In this document: piece after piece, positions 17,737 through 26,402 of the stretch
Numbering within the stretch: the first letter of the stretch is position 1
How the letters are laid out: the number at the start of each line of letters is the position of its first letter
Origin: Anaerocolumna jejuensis DSM 15929
Lineage (GTDB): Bacteria; Bacillota; Clostridia; Lachnospirales; Lachnospiraceae
Assembly: GCF_900142215.1 (NCBI RefSeq)
Contig: NZ_FRAC01000014.1
Span: 1-64,000, forward strand
Direction of reading: 5' to 3'
Length of the DNA: 64,000 bases
Notes under the pieces: generated by a model
Database searches by the model: none
Told to the model about the DNA's origin: nothing
What the model saw: the letters and a program-made list of their open reading frames with translations, nothing else
Program-made: the position numbers and the translations under genes

Positions 17737-18024
17737 TTACTCAACCGTTTTAGGTACCATAAAGCACCCATCCTTTTTAGCCGGTGCATTCTGTAAAAGA
17801 ATATCCCTGTCAGGGCCGTTTTCCACCACATCTTCCCTAAATACATTATGGATGGGGAAAACATGGGACATAGGCTTTACTCCCTCCGTATCCAGTTCAT
17901 TCATCGTTGTGATATATCCCAAGATGCTTCCCATGTCGGTCTTGGCCTTTTCTTTTTCCTCTTCCGTCAGCTCAAGCTTTGCAAGGGCTGCTACATACTC
18001 AATGGTCTTATCTGTAATCTCCAC
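17737..18024 (-). CDS. gatC: Asp-tRNA(Asn)/Glu-tRNA(Gln) amidotransferase subunit C
   Basis: GatC is the small clamp that stabilises GatA-GatB. With the GTG at 18024 the product is 95 residues, the usual GatC length, beginning VEITDKTIEYVAALAKLEL and ending near the conserved DGCFMVPKTVE. AGGAGG lies 6 nt before the GTG; the in-frame ATG further upstream would add ten atypical residues. It is 281 bp after aspS with no terminator between them, so read-through from the T-box promoter is likely, though a local promoter cannot be excluded. Confidence 0.95.
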   Translation of the reverse strand: MEITDKTIEYVAALAKLELTEEEKEKAKTDMGSILGYITTMNELDTEGVKPMSHVFPIHNVFREDVVENGPDRDILLQNAPAKKDGCFMVPKTVE

Positions 18025-18248
18025 TCTTTTCCTCCTGTCCGTCCCAAAGTACATTATCAGGACTTTTTTTCTCTATTTCTGCCTATAACCAGATTTTTGA
18101 TTTTATAACTTTTATTTGGGCTACCCCTATCTATTGGGACAGCTTATCAAGTAAATTTGCAAAATGAATGGGATTAAAATATGTCAGCTCCGTGAAAATC
18201 GCTTCACTGTATTTTTATACCCCATATATACAAAGCCGAAAACTAAAA

Positions 18249-18267
18249 TTAACTTATGACACCCGAA
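18249..18267 (-). repeat. short intergenic repeat, copy 1
   Basis: ACTTATGACACCCGAATCA on the plus strand recurs at about 49435-49453 as ACTTATGATACCCGAATCA, in the same orientation. Both copies lie just downstream of a minus-strand gene and upstream of the next one. Confidence 0.5.
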
Positions 18268-18335
18268 TCAACTATCTAATCTCACTTGTAAGCTTTATTT
18301 CTTTCCAATACTCTCTGTATACCTTATATCTTTCC

Positions 18336-19676
18336 TTAAGGCTCCAGTCTTGATACGTCTCTAGGAAAGAGAGTTGTTTCCCTTACGTTCTGTTCATCCA
18401 ATATCTTCATGGTCAGACGTTCCAGTCCGATTCCAAGTCCGCCGTGAGGAGGCATGCCATGCTTGAATATCATAAGATAGTCTGTAAAATCTGCCGGGTC
18501 CATTCCCTTTTTCAGCATCTTTTCCACCTGCTCCTCGTAGCTATGAAGTCTCTGTCCTCCCGTGGTTACTTCCATCCCCTTAAATAACAGGTCAAAGCTT
18601 AAGGTGAATTTATTATCTGCCGGGTCATCCATGGCATAAAAGGGCCTCTTCTTGGATGGATAATGGGTTACGAATACAAAATCGCTGCCGTATTCCTCTT
18701 TAAAATACCTTCCAATCAGAATTTCTTCCTCCGGCTCCAAATCATAGGGGTTTTTAATCTTACGGTTGTATTTTTCAGCTACCAGCTGCTTTGCTTCGTC
18801 AAATCTTACTGCCGGTATATTTTCCGTAGAAGAAAGTTCTACGTTTAAGAGCTTAAGCTCTTTCTGGTATTCCTTTTTCAGTAGGGCAAAGGTATGGGTG
18901 AGCATTGCCGCTTCCATATTCATTATGTCTTCAAAGCCGTCAATATATCCCATTTCAAAATCAAGGCTGGTATATTCATTCAGATGCCTGGTAGTATTGT
19001 GCTTTTCCGCACGGAATACCGGGGCCGCTTCAAATACCCTGTCATATACTCCTACCATGGTCTGCTTGTAGAACTGTGGACTCTGGGCTAAGAAGGCCTT
19101 CTTTCCAAAATACTCAAGCTTGAATACATTGGCCCCGCCCTCTGCATTTCCGGCTACTATCTTAGGAGTTCTGATTTCGGTAAAATGATTCTGAAAGAGG
19201 AAATCCCGAAAGCCTCTTACAATTCCCTCCTGAATCTTAAAAATAGCTCTTTCCCTTATATTTCTTAAAGCTATGGGACGCAGGGAAAGCTTTGTCTCCA
19301 ATGAGGTATTCAGCTTCCATTTACTGATGGGAATGGGCATTACGGAATCCTTTGCAGGCTCTGAAAGCACCTTGACTTCAGAAACCCTTAATTCAAATCC
19401 ACCGGGAGCCCTTTCTTCCTTGGAGACGGTTCCTTTTACTTCAATGGTCATTCCCTCTCTTAAGGATTTATCTTCCATTCCTTTTACCTTGCCGTCCTCA
19501 AAAACGCACTGCACCAGGCCTTCATATTTACGAAGAACTACAAAGGAGAATTCCCCCATATCCCTAACCGTATGAACGGCACCTTTTACAGCTACCTCCC
19601 TGTCAAATAAGCCGCCGGCAAGTATATCACTGATTTCTATTGCTGTGTTTTCCTTGATTCCTTTTACGAACTCCAT
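18336..19676 (-). CDS. aspS: aspartyl-tRNA synthetase, archaeal type (AspS2)
   Basis: The product has 446 residues, the length of archaeal/eukaryotic-type AspRS and far shorter than bacterial AspRS (about 590), because the bacterial GAD insertion is absent. It has an N-terminal OB-fold for the anticodon and class II motifs: motif 2 in FRAEKHNTTRHLNEYTSLDFE and motif 3 in GGLGIGLERLTMKIL. In bacteria this type usually accompanies GatCAB and is non-discriminating, charging tRNA(Asn) with Asp so that GatCAB can convert it to Asn. The adjacent gatCAB supports that role; discrimination itself is not proven by sequence. It sits behind a T-box leader. Confidence 0.93.
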   Translation of the reverse strand: MEFVKGIKENTAIEISDILAGGLFDREVAVKGAVHTVRDMGEFSFVVLRKYEGLVQCVFEDGKVKGMEDKSLREGMTIEVKGTVSKEERAPGGFELRVSEVKVLSEPAKDSVMPIPISKWKLNTSLETKLSLRPIALRNIRERAIFKIQEGIVRGFRDFLFQNHFTEIRTPKIVAGNAEGGANVFKLEYFGKKAFLAQSPQFYKQTMVGVYDRVFEAAPVFRAEKHNTTRHLNEYTSLDFEMGYIDGFEDIMNMEAAMLTHTFALLKKEYQKELKLLNVELSSTENIPAVRFDEAKQLVAEKYNRKIKNPYDLEPEEEILIGRYFKEEYGSDFVFVTHYPSKKRPFYAMDDPADNKFTLSFDLLFKGMEVTTGGQRLHSYEEQVEKMLKKGMDPADFTDYLMIFKHGMPPHGGLGIGLERLTMKILDEQNVRETTLFPRDVSRLEP

Positions 19677-19734
19677 TGTGTTCCTCCTTCTTATTCATTT
19701 GCCAGGCAGTTGTCCTCCGCTGCAAATTCCGTTT

Positions 19735-20119
19735 TAATAAAAAAATAAGTCCCGGATATTTATGTGAAAAAACACATAAATATCCGGGACGGGAATTCAA
19801 CAGCAACTGCAAAAGGCAATCGTCTTACGTTAAGAGAATAACCCGCGGTACCACCCGCGTTGAAAGCCGAAGCTTTCCTCTCATAGCACATAACGCGTGC
19901 CGCGCATAAACCTACTTTGTCCCTGCCGCAGCTTTTCAGTAAATACTGCTGTCTGCATGGGGATGAAAACCTCTTCAGCTTACGGGCTCCGGAGTGTTCC
20001 TTCCAATGGCTATCATCCAAGGTATGCTCTCAGTCGGTGGCACACCATTCCTGTCAATCAATGAAATCCCCAAAGGTCAGTCTCTTTCTCAGCCTTTATA
20101 AATATACAATTATTACTTT
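19735..20119 (-). promoter_or_regulatory. T-box leader controlling aspS-gatCAB
   Basis: On the minus strand the T-box core GGGTGGTACCGCG lies at about 19843-19857, preceded by a GAAAGC-TTCG-GCTTTC helix. Downstream is the terminator: GTCCCGGATATTTATGTG pairing with its complement (18 bp, 19749-19790) followed by TTATTTTTTT. Stem I contains GGAACACTCCGGAGC. By comparison with known T-boxes, where the specifier precedes ACC/ACT, this places AAC (Asn) at 19996-19998. The base before it also makes an overlapping GAA (Glu). Uncharged tRNA should favour the antiterminator and expression of the transamidation operon. Confidence 0.95.
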
Positions 20120-20125
20120 TAAGCT

Positions 20126-20154
20126 ATATTATCACAGAAAATATTATATGGCAA
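20126..20154 (-). promoter_or_regulatory. promoter of the T-box/aspS operon
   Basis: On the minus strand TTGCCA (20149-20154) and TAATAT (20126-20131) are 17 bp apart, just upstream of the start of the T-box stem I region. Confidence 0.7.
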
Positions 20155-20169
20155 GAGGTATTTTATTAT

Positions 20170-22191
20170 TTATAGTTTAAACCTGTTTATTAAGGAATGC
20201 AGTTTAATCGCAATTTCCGATAAATCATCACTGGCACTTGCGATTTCTTCCACTGATGCGGTCTGCTCTTCGGTGGATGCCGATGCTTCCTCAGATGCAG
20301 CCGCATTTTCCTCTGCGATGGCAGACAGGTTCTCCAGCACTTCCAGAATGCCCTGCCTCATAGCATCCATTTCCACTCCGGAAGAGCTTAATTTGTTAAC
20401 GGCTTCTGCCGCTAATTTCATTGATTCTGCTATCATTTCATATTTCTTTTTGCTGCTGTCCACATTCCCCGACTGCTCTTTCGAAATACCGTATACCTTC
20501 TTGATTGTCTCTACGGCATCCTCCGTATTATTCTGAAGCTCCTGGACCATATCATTAATCACCCGTGTTGAACCGGAGGACTGCTCTGCAAGCTTTCTGA
20601 TTTCTTCTGCCACAACAGCAAAGCCCTTTCCGGCTTCACCGGCTCTTGCCGCCTCTATGGCTGCATTCAGTGACAGCAGATTGGTCTGTGCCGCAATAGC
20701 CTCGATCATATTGCTGGCTTCTCCGATTTTACCGGAGCTTTCATTAGTCTGCATGATAACCTGGTATACCTTCTCTATTTCCGATGTGCTTTCCTTCGTT
20801 ATCCGGCTCAATGCTTCTATTTCCAGCAATCCTGTTTCCACTACCTCTGTTACCTTTCCGGAGGATTCGCTGACGCCTGCAATATATCCGCTTACTTTTT
20901 CTATGGTTTCCCCAATACGGAAAGCCTCATGAGAGCCAGACTCCGTTTGCTTTGCCTGCTCCGATGCCCCCTGGGCAATTTCTTCAATTGTTTTTGCAAT
21001 TTCCTCGGAGGATATGGAGGTCTGCTGTGCCACCGTCGTCAGACTCTTAGAAGCCTCCGTCATTTGCTTTGAGGAGTCACTGATTTCACTAATGATCGTA
21101 CGGACTCCATTTTTGATGCTAAGTAACGCATTAGCCAGTTCTCCGGTTTCATCCTTTTTCGCCAGGAACCTGCTGTCAATATCCTCTGATAAATCCAGGT
21201 CAGCTATCTTTCTGGCATAAATGCTTGTCCGTATAATGGGCTTTGCAATGGAATAGCCAATGATATAGGTGATAACTATGCTGACCAGCACTATAAAGGC
21301 TGCCGCAAAAATAACGGAGTACTGCAGGGATTTTATAGGCTTCAGTATTTCACTTCTGTCAGCTGCCAAAACAAAGGACCAGTCCGTCCCGGGTATGGGA
21401 GCATAGCCCACGTACCGGTAACCCCCATTATAATAATAGTTTCCAAAGCCCTGTTTGCCCTCTGCCGCTTTTTTCAGTACATCTGCCAGGGGAAGGAGTG
21501 CCTTATCCTTTTTGGATTCTTCTATTGCATTATAGTGCTGGTTTACCAGGTCTAAATTTTTATGTCCTATTACAGTTCCCTCACTGTTAACTATGAAACC
21601 GTATCCGTCTTCACCGTAACCTGTATCAGCCGCCATATCACTTAGCGCTTTTCCATCCATGCGCCCCAGCAATGCTGCCACAATCTTACCATCACTTTTT
21701 ATGGGTACTGCCTGTACCAGCACCAACTTCTTTGTTGCCGGACTAAGAGCAAAATTCACAACATCCCCCTTATCCTCAAAGACCTTCCTTAAGGGGTCCG
21801 TATCCGGAAGCTGGAGGGAGGTGCCATCAGAATAGGTAATACTCCCATCCTCTTTCATAATTCCAAATTCCAAAAAGTCTGTGCTTCCTAACATATTCTT
21901 TAAAATAGGCTGCTGGATTCCCCAATCCATGCTTTGAATTTCCTTAAGCTTTGCAAGAGTCCCTAAGGTTCCCTTTTGTGTCTCAAGCCGGCTCTGTTCC
22001 AGCTTGGAAGCATCCTCCGCCAAGGATGCCAGTGTCTTTTCCGCGTCCTTGATCATAAGATTGCTGGCGATTTTTATACTGATAAAACCTAAAATAACAG
22101 AAGCCAATAAAACGATAGCTGTAAAAGCAAAAATCAATTTGGTCCTAATACTTTTATGTCCTCTTTTTTCTTCTTTCATCCTATTATCCAT
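20170..22191 (-). CDS. methyl-accepting chemotaxis protein
   Basis: The product has 673 residues: an N-terminal membrane helix (about 18-40), an extracytoplasmic Cache-type sensor domain (about 45-285, with GYGEDGYGFIVNSEGTVIGH and GTDWSFVLAAD), a second membrane helix (about 290-315), HAMP, and a cytoplasmic signalling domain with the hairpin tip KGFAVVAEEIRKLAEQSSGS and a Glu/Ala-rich methylation region. It reports a small-molecule ligand to CheA; the ligand cannot be read from sequence. Two starts are possible: the ATG at 22191 directly abuts AGAGAGG, and an ATG at 22179 is 12 nt from it. Monocistronic. Confidence 0.95.
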   Translation of the reverse strand: MDNRMKEEKRGHKSIRTKLIFAFTAIVLLASVILGFISIKIASNLMIKDAEKTLASLAEDASKLEQSRLETQKGTLGTLAKLKEIQSMDWGIQQPILKNMLGSTDFLEFGIMKEDGSITYSDGTSLQLPDTDPLRKVFEDKGDVVNFALSPATKKLVLVQAVPIKSDGKIVAALLGRMDGKALSDMAADTGYGEDGYGFIVNSEGTVIGHKNLDLVNQHYNAIEESKKDKALLPLADVLKKAAEGKQGFGNYYYNGGYRYVGYAPIPGTDWSFVLAADRSEILKPIKSLQYSVIFAAAFIVLVSIVITYIIGYSIAKPIIRTSIYARKIADLDLSEDIDSRFLAKKDETGELANALLSIKNGVRTIISEISDSSKQMTEASKSLTTVAQQTSISSEEIAKTIEEIAQGASEQAKQTESGSHEAFRIGETIEKVSGYIAGVSESSGKVTEVVETGLLEIEALSRITKESTSEIEKVYQVIMQTNESSGKIGEASNMIEAIAAQTNLLSLNAAIEAARAGEAGKGFAVVAEEIRKLAEQSSGSTRVINDMVQELQNNTEDAVETIKKVYGISKEQSGNVDSSKKKYEMIAESMKLAAEAVNKLSSSGVEMDAMRQGILEVLENLSAIAEENAAASEEASASTEEQTASVEEIASASDDLSEIAIKLHSLINRFKL

Positions 22192-22363
22192 CCTCTCTTG
22201 TATTAAGTCCTATAACCGTTTTCTTACTTGGTTTCTTTATCTCTTCCTCCTTGTATTTACCATATTTTATGTTAATTATGGTATTTTTTTTTACTGGTGC
22301 TGTTTCTATTGTTGATTATAGGAGAAATAGGAGGAGTTTTAAATATTTATGTCGTATTTGTCA

Positions 22364-22397
22364 TTGACATTGACATGACAAAATACTATTGTAAAAT
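22364..22397 (+). promoter_or_regulatory. promoter of the XRE-type regulator gene
   Basis: TTGACA (22370-22375) and TAAAAT (22392-22397) are 16 bp apart. A second TTGACA is placed immediately before the first (22364-22369), and GTCAT/ATGAC half-sites overlap the region, so operator function is possible. Confidence 0.65.
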
Positions 22398-22467
22398 AGC
22401 ATGTAGTATATTGGGCCGATTAACTGCAAAGTGTACCTGCTAATAAGGAAATCAAAGGAGCATAAAC

Positions 22468-24072
22468 TTGTATACGAATATTACTTTTGGCGAATGTCTC
22501 AAACTTCTTTTGACCACGTTGAATTTAAAGATGAGTCAGTTAGCTAAGGCCATAAATGTCGACAGCTCCCTCGTAAACCGCTGGGTGAACGGGAAAAGGC
22601 TGCCCTCTGCTGCCTATATCGGGGATATCGTGGAATATCTTGCAAAGAATACGGTTACTCCTTTGCAGGATAAATTAATCAATGAAATATTCCTGAACTT
22701 TGATAACGATACAAATGATTCCTGCTCCTGTTCCAAGGAAAAGCTTCTATTCATGCTGCATCTTGCTTTGGATAACTCCAAAAATGGTAAACCCGTGAAA
22801 AAAGAAATCCCGGAGAATTCTTCCGGGGATAATGCAATCAAAAAGGAAGAGGCCGATTTTCTTCATTCCATCTCCCTGTCCTCCAATGATAAGCTGCTGT
22901 ATGGTATCCGCTGCATCTATTCCACACTGGTCACCCTTTTGGATGGGGCGGCAGAATATCAATCCAGAAGCACCGATAAAACCATTTATCTGACCTTTCT
23001 GAACAGCCTGGACAAAACCTTTTTTACAGAACAGAAACTGGCACAATTCCAGGATAAACTGCTGAAGGCAGTAAACAGAAACTGGCAGGTTACCTTTTTA
23101 TTCCGGCTGGATTTCAGTATAGATACGATTATCCGTTTTATTCACTTTCTTTTACCGCTGATAAAAACCGGAAAGGTAAACCTCTATTATCTAAAAAATA
23201 GTGAGACCTTTTCCATTCGTAAGGAGTTATATATAGTTCCGGCAATCGGTGCATTATCCTGCTTTCCCACTGATATTTCCTCCGGAATTTCATCTGCCTT
23301 TTACCTGAAGAACACCTCCGCTGTCAGCATATTACATAATTATGTGAAGCTTTTACTGAGAAATAATGCCAATAACCTGATAAATTATTACAAAGAGGAA
23401 ATGAATGAGTCATACTTCCTGAATCTGGCTGAAACAAGTGAGCGTCCGGGAGAACAGCTATACTACAACAGTAATTTTATCAATCTCCTTATTCCGGCTG
23501 AAATTTACGAAAAGCTTTTAGATAAAACCGACCTGACAGCATATGAGAAGTCGCTTTCCCTGCGGTATTATCAAAAGCAGCTGAACGGCTTTTATAAGAA
23601 TCTGAAGCGCTATAATTCCAAGACCATATACTTTTCGACCTTTCTGGACCAGCTGTGTGAGGATAAAATTCTCTATTTGTATACCTATACGGGCATCAAA
23701 ATAGTTTCGACCGACACCAGTAATGCCATCGATTGCCTGGAATATGTTATTGGTGTTATAAAAGAATATGACAACTATTCCATTGCCATTGTTTATAACT
23801 CCATAGACGATTTAATCACGAACACTCCTTTATTTATCAAGGAGAGGACTGCTGTCTTCCTGCATGTTTACAAATGGGGCAAGGCAGAAGATGTGCGCTT
23901 GTCCATCAACGATCCCGTTATTGTGAAAGCCTTTACGGAGTACTTTGATTTACTGTGGAATAAAATTCCATTATTTAACAAAGATAAACAGGAAGTCATT
24001 TTAATACTGGAAAACCGTATCAGAATATTAAGAAATGAATTATCAGAACAAAGAAACGATATGATTTCATAA
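22468..24072 (+). CDS. large XRE-type helix-turn-helix protein of unknown function
   Basis: The product has 534 residues. Residues 7-62 form an XRE-like DNA-binding domain (GECLKLLLTTLNLKMSQLAK, VDSSLVNRWVNGKRLPS), the only part I recognise. The remaining 450 residues have no membrane segments and no enzyme motif. They contain regions such as YFLNLAETSERPGEQLYYNS and TAVFLHVYKWGKAEDVRLSI that look globular. Large XRE proteins of this size occur in several copies in some Lachnospiraceae genomes; their signals are unknown. The start is TTG with AAAGGAG 7 nt upstream. It is divergent from the chemoreceptor and monocistronic. Confidence 0.8.
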   Translation: MYTNITFGECLKLLLTTLNLKMSQLAKAINVDSSLVNRWVNGKRLPSAAYIGDIVEYLAKNTVTPLQDKLINEIFLNFDNDTNDSCSCSKEKLLFMLHLALDNSKNGKPVKKEIPENSSGDNAIKKEEADFLHSISLSSNDKLLYGIRCIYSTLVTLLDGAAEYQSRSTDKTIYLTFLNSLDKTFFTEQKLAQFQDKLLKAVNRNWQVTFLFRLDFSIDTIIRFIHFLLPLIKTGKVNLYYLKNSETFSIRKELYIVPAIGALSCFPTDISSGISSAFYLKNTSAVSILHNYVKLLLRNNANNLINYYKEEMNESYFLNLAETSERPGEQLYYNSNFINLLIPAEIYEKLLDKTDLTAYEKSLSLRYYQKQLNGFYKNLKRYNSKTIYFSTFLDQLCEDKILYLYTYTGIKIVSTDTSNAIDCLEYVIGVIKEYDNYSIAIVYNSIDDLITNTPLFIKERTAVFLHVYKWGKAEDVRLSINDPVIVKAFTEYFDLLWNKIPLFNKDKQEVILILENRIRILRNELSEQRNDMIS

Positions 24073-24102
24073 AAAGCTTTTTCTTCTTTTCTCCCGGGGC
24101 AG

Positions 24103-24136
24103 GGAAATAGCCGCTGCTGCTGCAGCGGCTATTTCC
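24103..24136. terminator. strong hairpin between convergent genes
   Basis: A perfect 15-bp stem (24103-24117 with 24122-24136) and a 4-nt loop lie between the XRE-type gene and the S66 peptidase gene. No long U-tract follows, so it may act as a weak bidirectional terminator. Confidence 0.65.
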
Positions 24137-24152
24137 TGCTCTAATAATATAT

Positions 24153-25160
24153 TTAACGGTATTCCATTACAAGGCGTCCCCTGCCTTCCTTACATACAAA
24201 ACTCCCCTTACTGCCATTAACTACCGTTATACTGGGAGCCTTGTGTCCGATATCCGCATTTAATATAATGGGAACGTCCTTTAAAACCGACATGACGGCT
24301 TCTTCATAGGAAATACCGTAATTCTCTTCATAAAAGGCGGGACGTCCGAATATAAAGCCTTTGGCATACTGAAACCATCCAGCCTCCTTCAGCTGCCACA
24401 GGCCCCTGATAAGGCTGTCGCTGCCCAGTGCAAAGCTTTCCAAATACCAGAGGATGCCTTCTTCTTTGTACTTCTCTATAAAAGAACGGGTACAATCAAA
24501 GCGGGTGCCGCAAAGATTTAGTAGTACATCAAGACAGCCGCCAAGAAGCCGCCCTTCAACAGGGATTCCTTCCTTTCCGGCTGCTTGCTTTAAATTTACC
24601 GGCTGTGTCAGGACATAGCCTTCCAGCCCGGTAATCCTGTCATAATAGCCGTCTTCATATAAATCAAAGCTATCCTGTGTGATATTTTCTCCTGAAAGGA
24701 TTTTCAGGTTATTTTCTAAGGCAGGGTGCCATTCACTCATTCCAAAGTCATTGAAATTGCTGCCGTATATAGTGGCTATATCGCAATGGGTGGTTATGGT
24801 ATAGGTAAGCCCTGTATTATCTGAGAAGCCCTGATACCATACAGGATGCCTGCTGATAGCTTCAAAGTCAAAGTAAGGGAGCATTTCCACCAGAAAATCA
24901 CCGCCCTTTGCTCCGACAATCCACCGGACCTCTTTCTTTTCCAATAGCTTATTTAATTCTTCGCCTCTGTCTTTTCCGCTGCCGCTCCGTCCTTTATCAC
25001 TTTTCCGCACCAGAGGACCCTCTATCACCTGGTACCCTCTGCTCTTAAGGCTGGCTATTGCGTTATCAAGCCTGTTAAAGTCCGTTTCCTTCTGATTGCC
25101 TTCAGAAGGTGCGGCTACGCCTATGAGGCTGTTCTTTGTAAGAAACTCCGGGTAAATCAT
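24153..25160 (-). CDS. S66-family peptidase (LD-carboxypeptidase/MccF-like)
   Basis: The 335 residues match the S66 family, serine peptidases that cleave L,D bonds in muropeptides or inactivate microcin C-type compounds. The nucleophile is Ser113 in YQGFSDNTGL (family GYSDxT); the Glu and His of the triad are likely in WYLESFALG and NADIGHK. No signal peptide, so cytoplasmic. The ATG overlaps the dapL stop as ATGA, so translation is coupled. Its place after dapF-dapL fits peptidoglycan recycling, but the S66 family is broad and an MccF-type activity is equally possible. Confidence 0.85.
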   Translation of the reverse strand: MIYPEFLTKNSLIGVAAPSEGNQKETDFNRLDNAIASLKSRGYQVIEGPLVRKSDKGRSGSGKDRGEELNKLLEKKEVRWIVGAKGGDFLVEMLPYFDFEAISRHPVWYQGFSDNTGLTYTITTHCDIATIYGSNFNDFGMSEWHPALENNLKILSGENITQDSFDLYEDGYYDRITGLEGYVLTQPVNLKQAAGKEGIPVEGRLLGGCLDVLLNLCGTRFDCTRSFIEKYKEEGILWYLESFALGSDSLIRGLWQLKEAGWFQYAKGFIFGRPAFYEENYGISYEEAVMSVLKDVPIILNADIGHKAPSITVVNGSKGSFVCKEGRGRLVMEYR

Positions 25161-26371
25161 AGCTTCTTGATGCGCTCAATGGCGTCTACCGTATTTTCAT
25201 AGGTTCCAAAGGCTGTCAGTCTGAAATAACCTTCTCCGCTGGGTCCAAAGCCTGAGCCGGGCGTACCGACAACATTTGCCTCCTTTAACAGGTAATCAAA
25301 ATACTCCCAGGAGGTCATCTTATCCGGTGTCTTTAACCAGATATAAGGCGCATTCACACCGCCGGATACCGTATAGCCGGCGCTCTCCAATCCCTCTTTG
25401 ATGACACGGGCATTGTTCATGTAATATGCAATCTGCTCTCTTGTCTGCTTCTTTCCTTCCTCACTGTATACAGCCGCTCCTGCTGCCTGAATAATATAGG
25501 GCGCTCCGTTGAACTTGGTACCGTGGCGTCTTGCCCATAAGCTGTTCAGGGAGACCTCCCCTGCCTTTAATTCCCTGGGTATTACGGTAAAGCCAAGTCT
25601 GGTTCCGGTAAAGCCTGCATTCTTTGAAAAGCTGCGAAGCTCTATGGCACAGGTCTTTGCTCCTTCACACTCATAAATTGTATGAGGAACATCCTCCTCG
25701 GAGATATAAGCCTCATAGGCAGCATCATAAATAATAACTGCCCCGACCTTATTGGCATAATCCACCCACTGCTGCAGCATTGCTTTATTGATTGTGGAAC
25801 CGGTAGGATTATTGGGAAAGCACAGGTAAATCAAATCCGGCTCTTCCTTGGGGAATTCCGGTGCAAAATTTGTTTCGCTGGTGCAGGGCATATAGATTAC
25901 TTTGGTCCATTTTCCTGTTTCAGGGAGATAGTCCCCTGTTCTTCCTGCCATAACGTTGGAATCCACATATACAGGATATACCGGGTCACATACGGCAATT
26001 TTATTATCCCCTCCGAAGATTTCCTGAATGTTGGCGGAATCACTCTTGGCACCGTCACTGATAAAGATTTCATCCAATGCAAGCTCAACACCTCTGGCCT
26101 TATAATCATGTTCTGCAATCAGGCTTCTTAAGAACTCGTAGCCAAGGTCCGGTGAATAGCCCTTAAAGGTTTCCTTTACAGCCATCTCATCCGTTGCTTT
26201 GTGAAGGGCAGCTATTACAGCAGGTGCAAGGGGGAGGGTTACATCACCGATACCTAAACGAATGACTTTCTTATCCGGGTTCGCATCTCCAAAGGCCTTT
26301 ACTTTTTTTGCTATATCGGAAAACAGATAGCTTCCCGGCAATTTCAGATAATTTTCATTGATTTTAAACAT
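25157..26371 (-). CDS. dapL: LL-diaminopimelate aminotransferase
   Basis: DapL converts tetrahydrodipicolinate directly to LL-diaminopimelate, bypassing the acylated intermediates. The 404 residues match DapL length. Family signatures include INENYLKLPGSYLFSDIAKK at the start, RLGIGDVTLPLAP, VCDPVYPVYVDSNVM, and the PLP lysine in ELRSFSKNAGFTGTRLGF. It has a good AAGGAG start. It is the middle gene of dapF-dapL-peptidase, and its stop overlaps the next start by 4 nt. Confidence 0.97.
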   Translation of the reverse strand: MFKINENYLKLPGSYLFSDIAKKVKAFGDANPDKKVIRLGIGDVTLPLAPAVIAALHKATDEMAVKETFKGYSPDLGYEFLRSLIAEHDYKARGVELALDEIFISDGAKSDSANIQEIFGGDNKIAVCDPVYPVYVDSNVMAGRTGDYLPETGKWTKVIYMPCTSETNFAPEFPKEEPDLIYLCFPNNPTGSTINKAMLQQWVDYANKVGAVIIYDAAYEAYISEEDVPHTIYECEGAKTCAIELRSFSKNAGFTGTRLGFTVIPRELKAGEVSLNSLWARRHGTKFNGAPYIIQAAGAAVYSEEGKKQTREQIAYYMNNARVIKEGLESAGYTVSGGVNAPYIWLKTPDKMTSWEYFDYLLKEANVVGTPGSGFGPSGEGYFRLTAFGTYENTVDAIERIKKL

Positions 26372-26402
26372 AGTTTATCTCCTTTATGGTATATTCTTTT
26401 TC

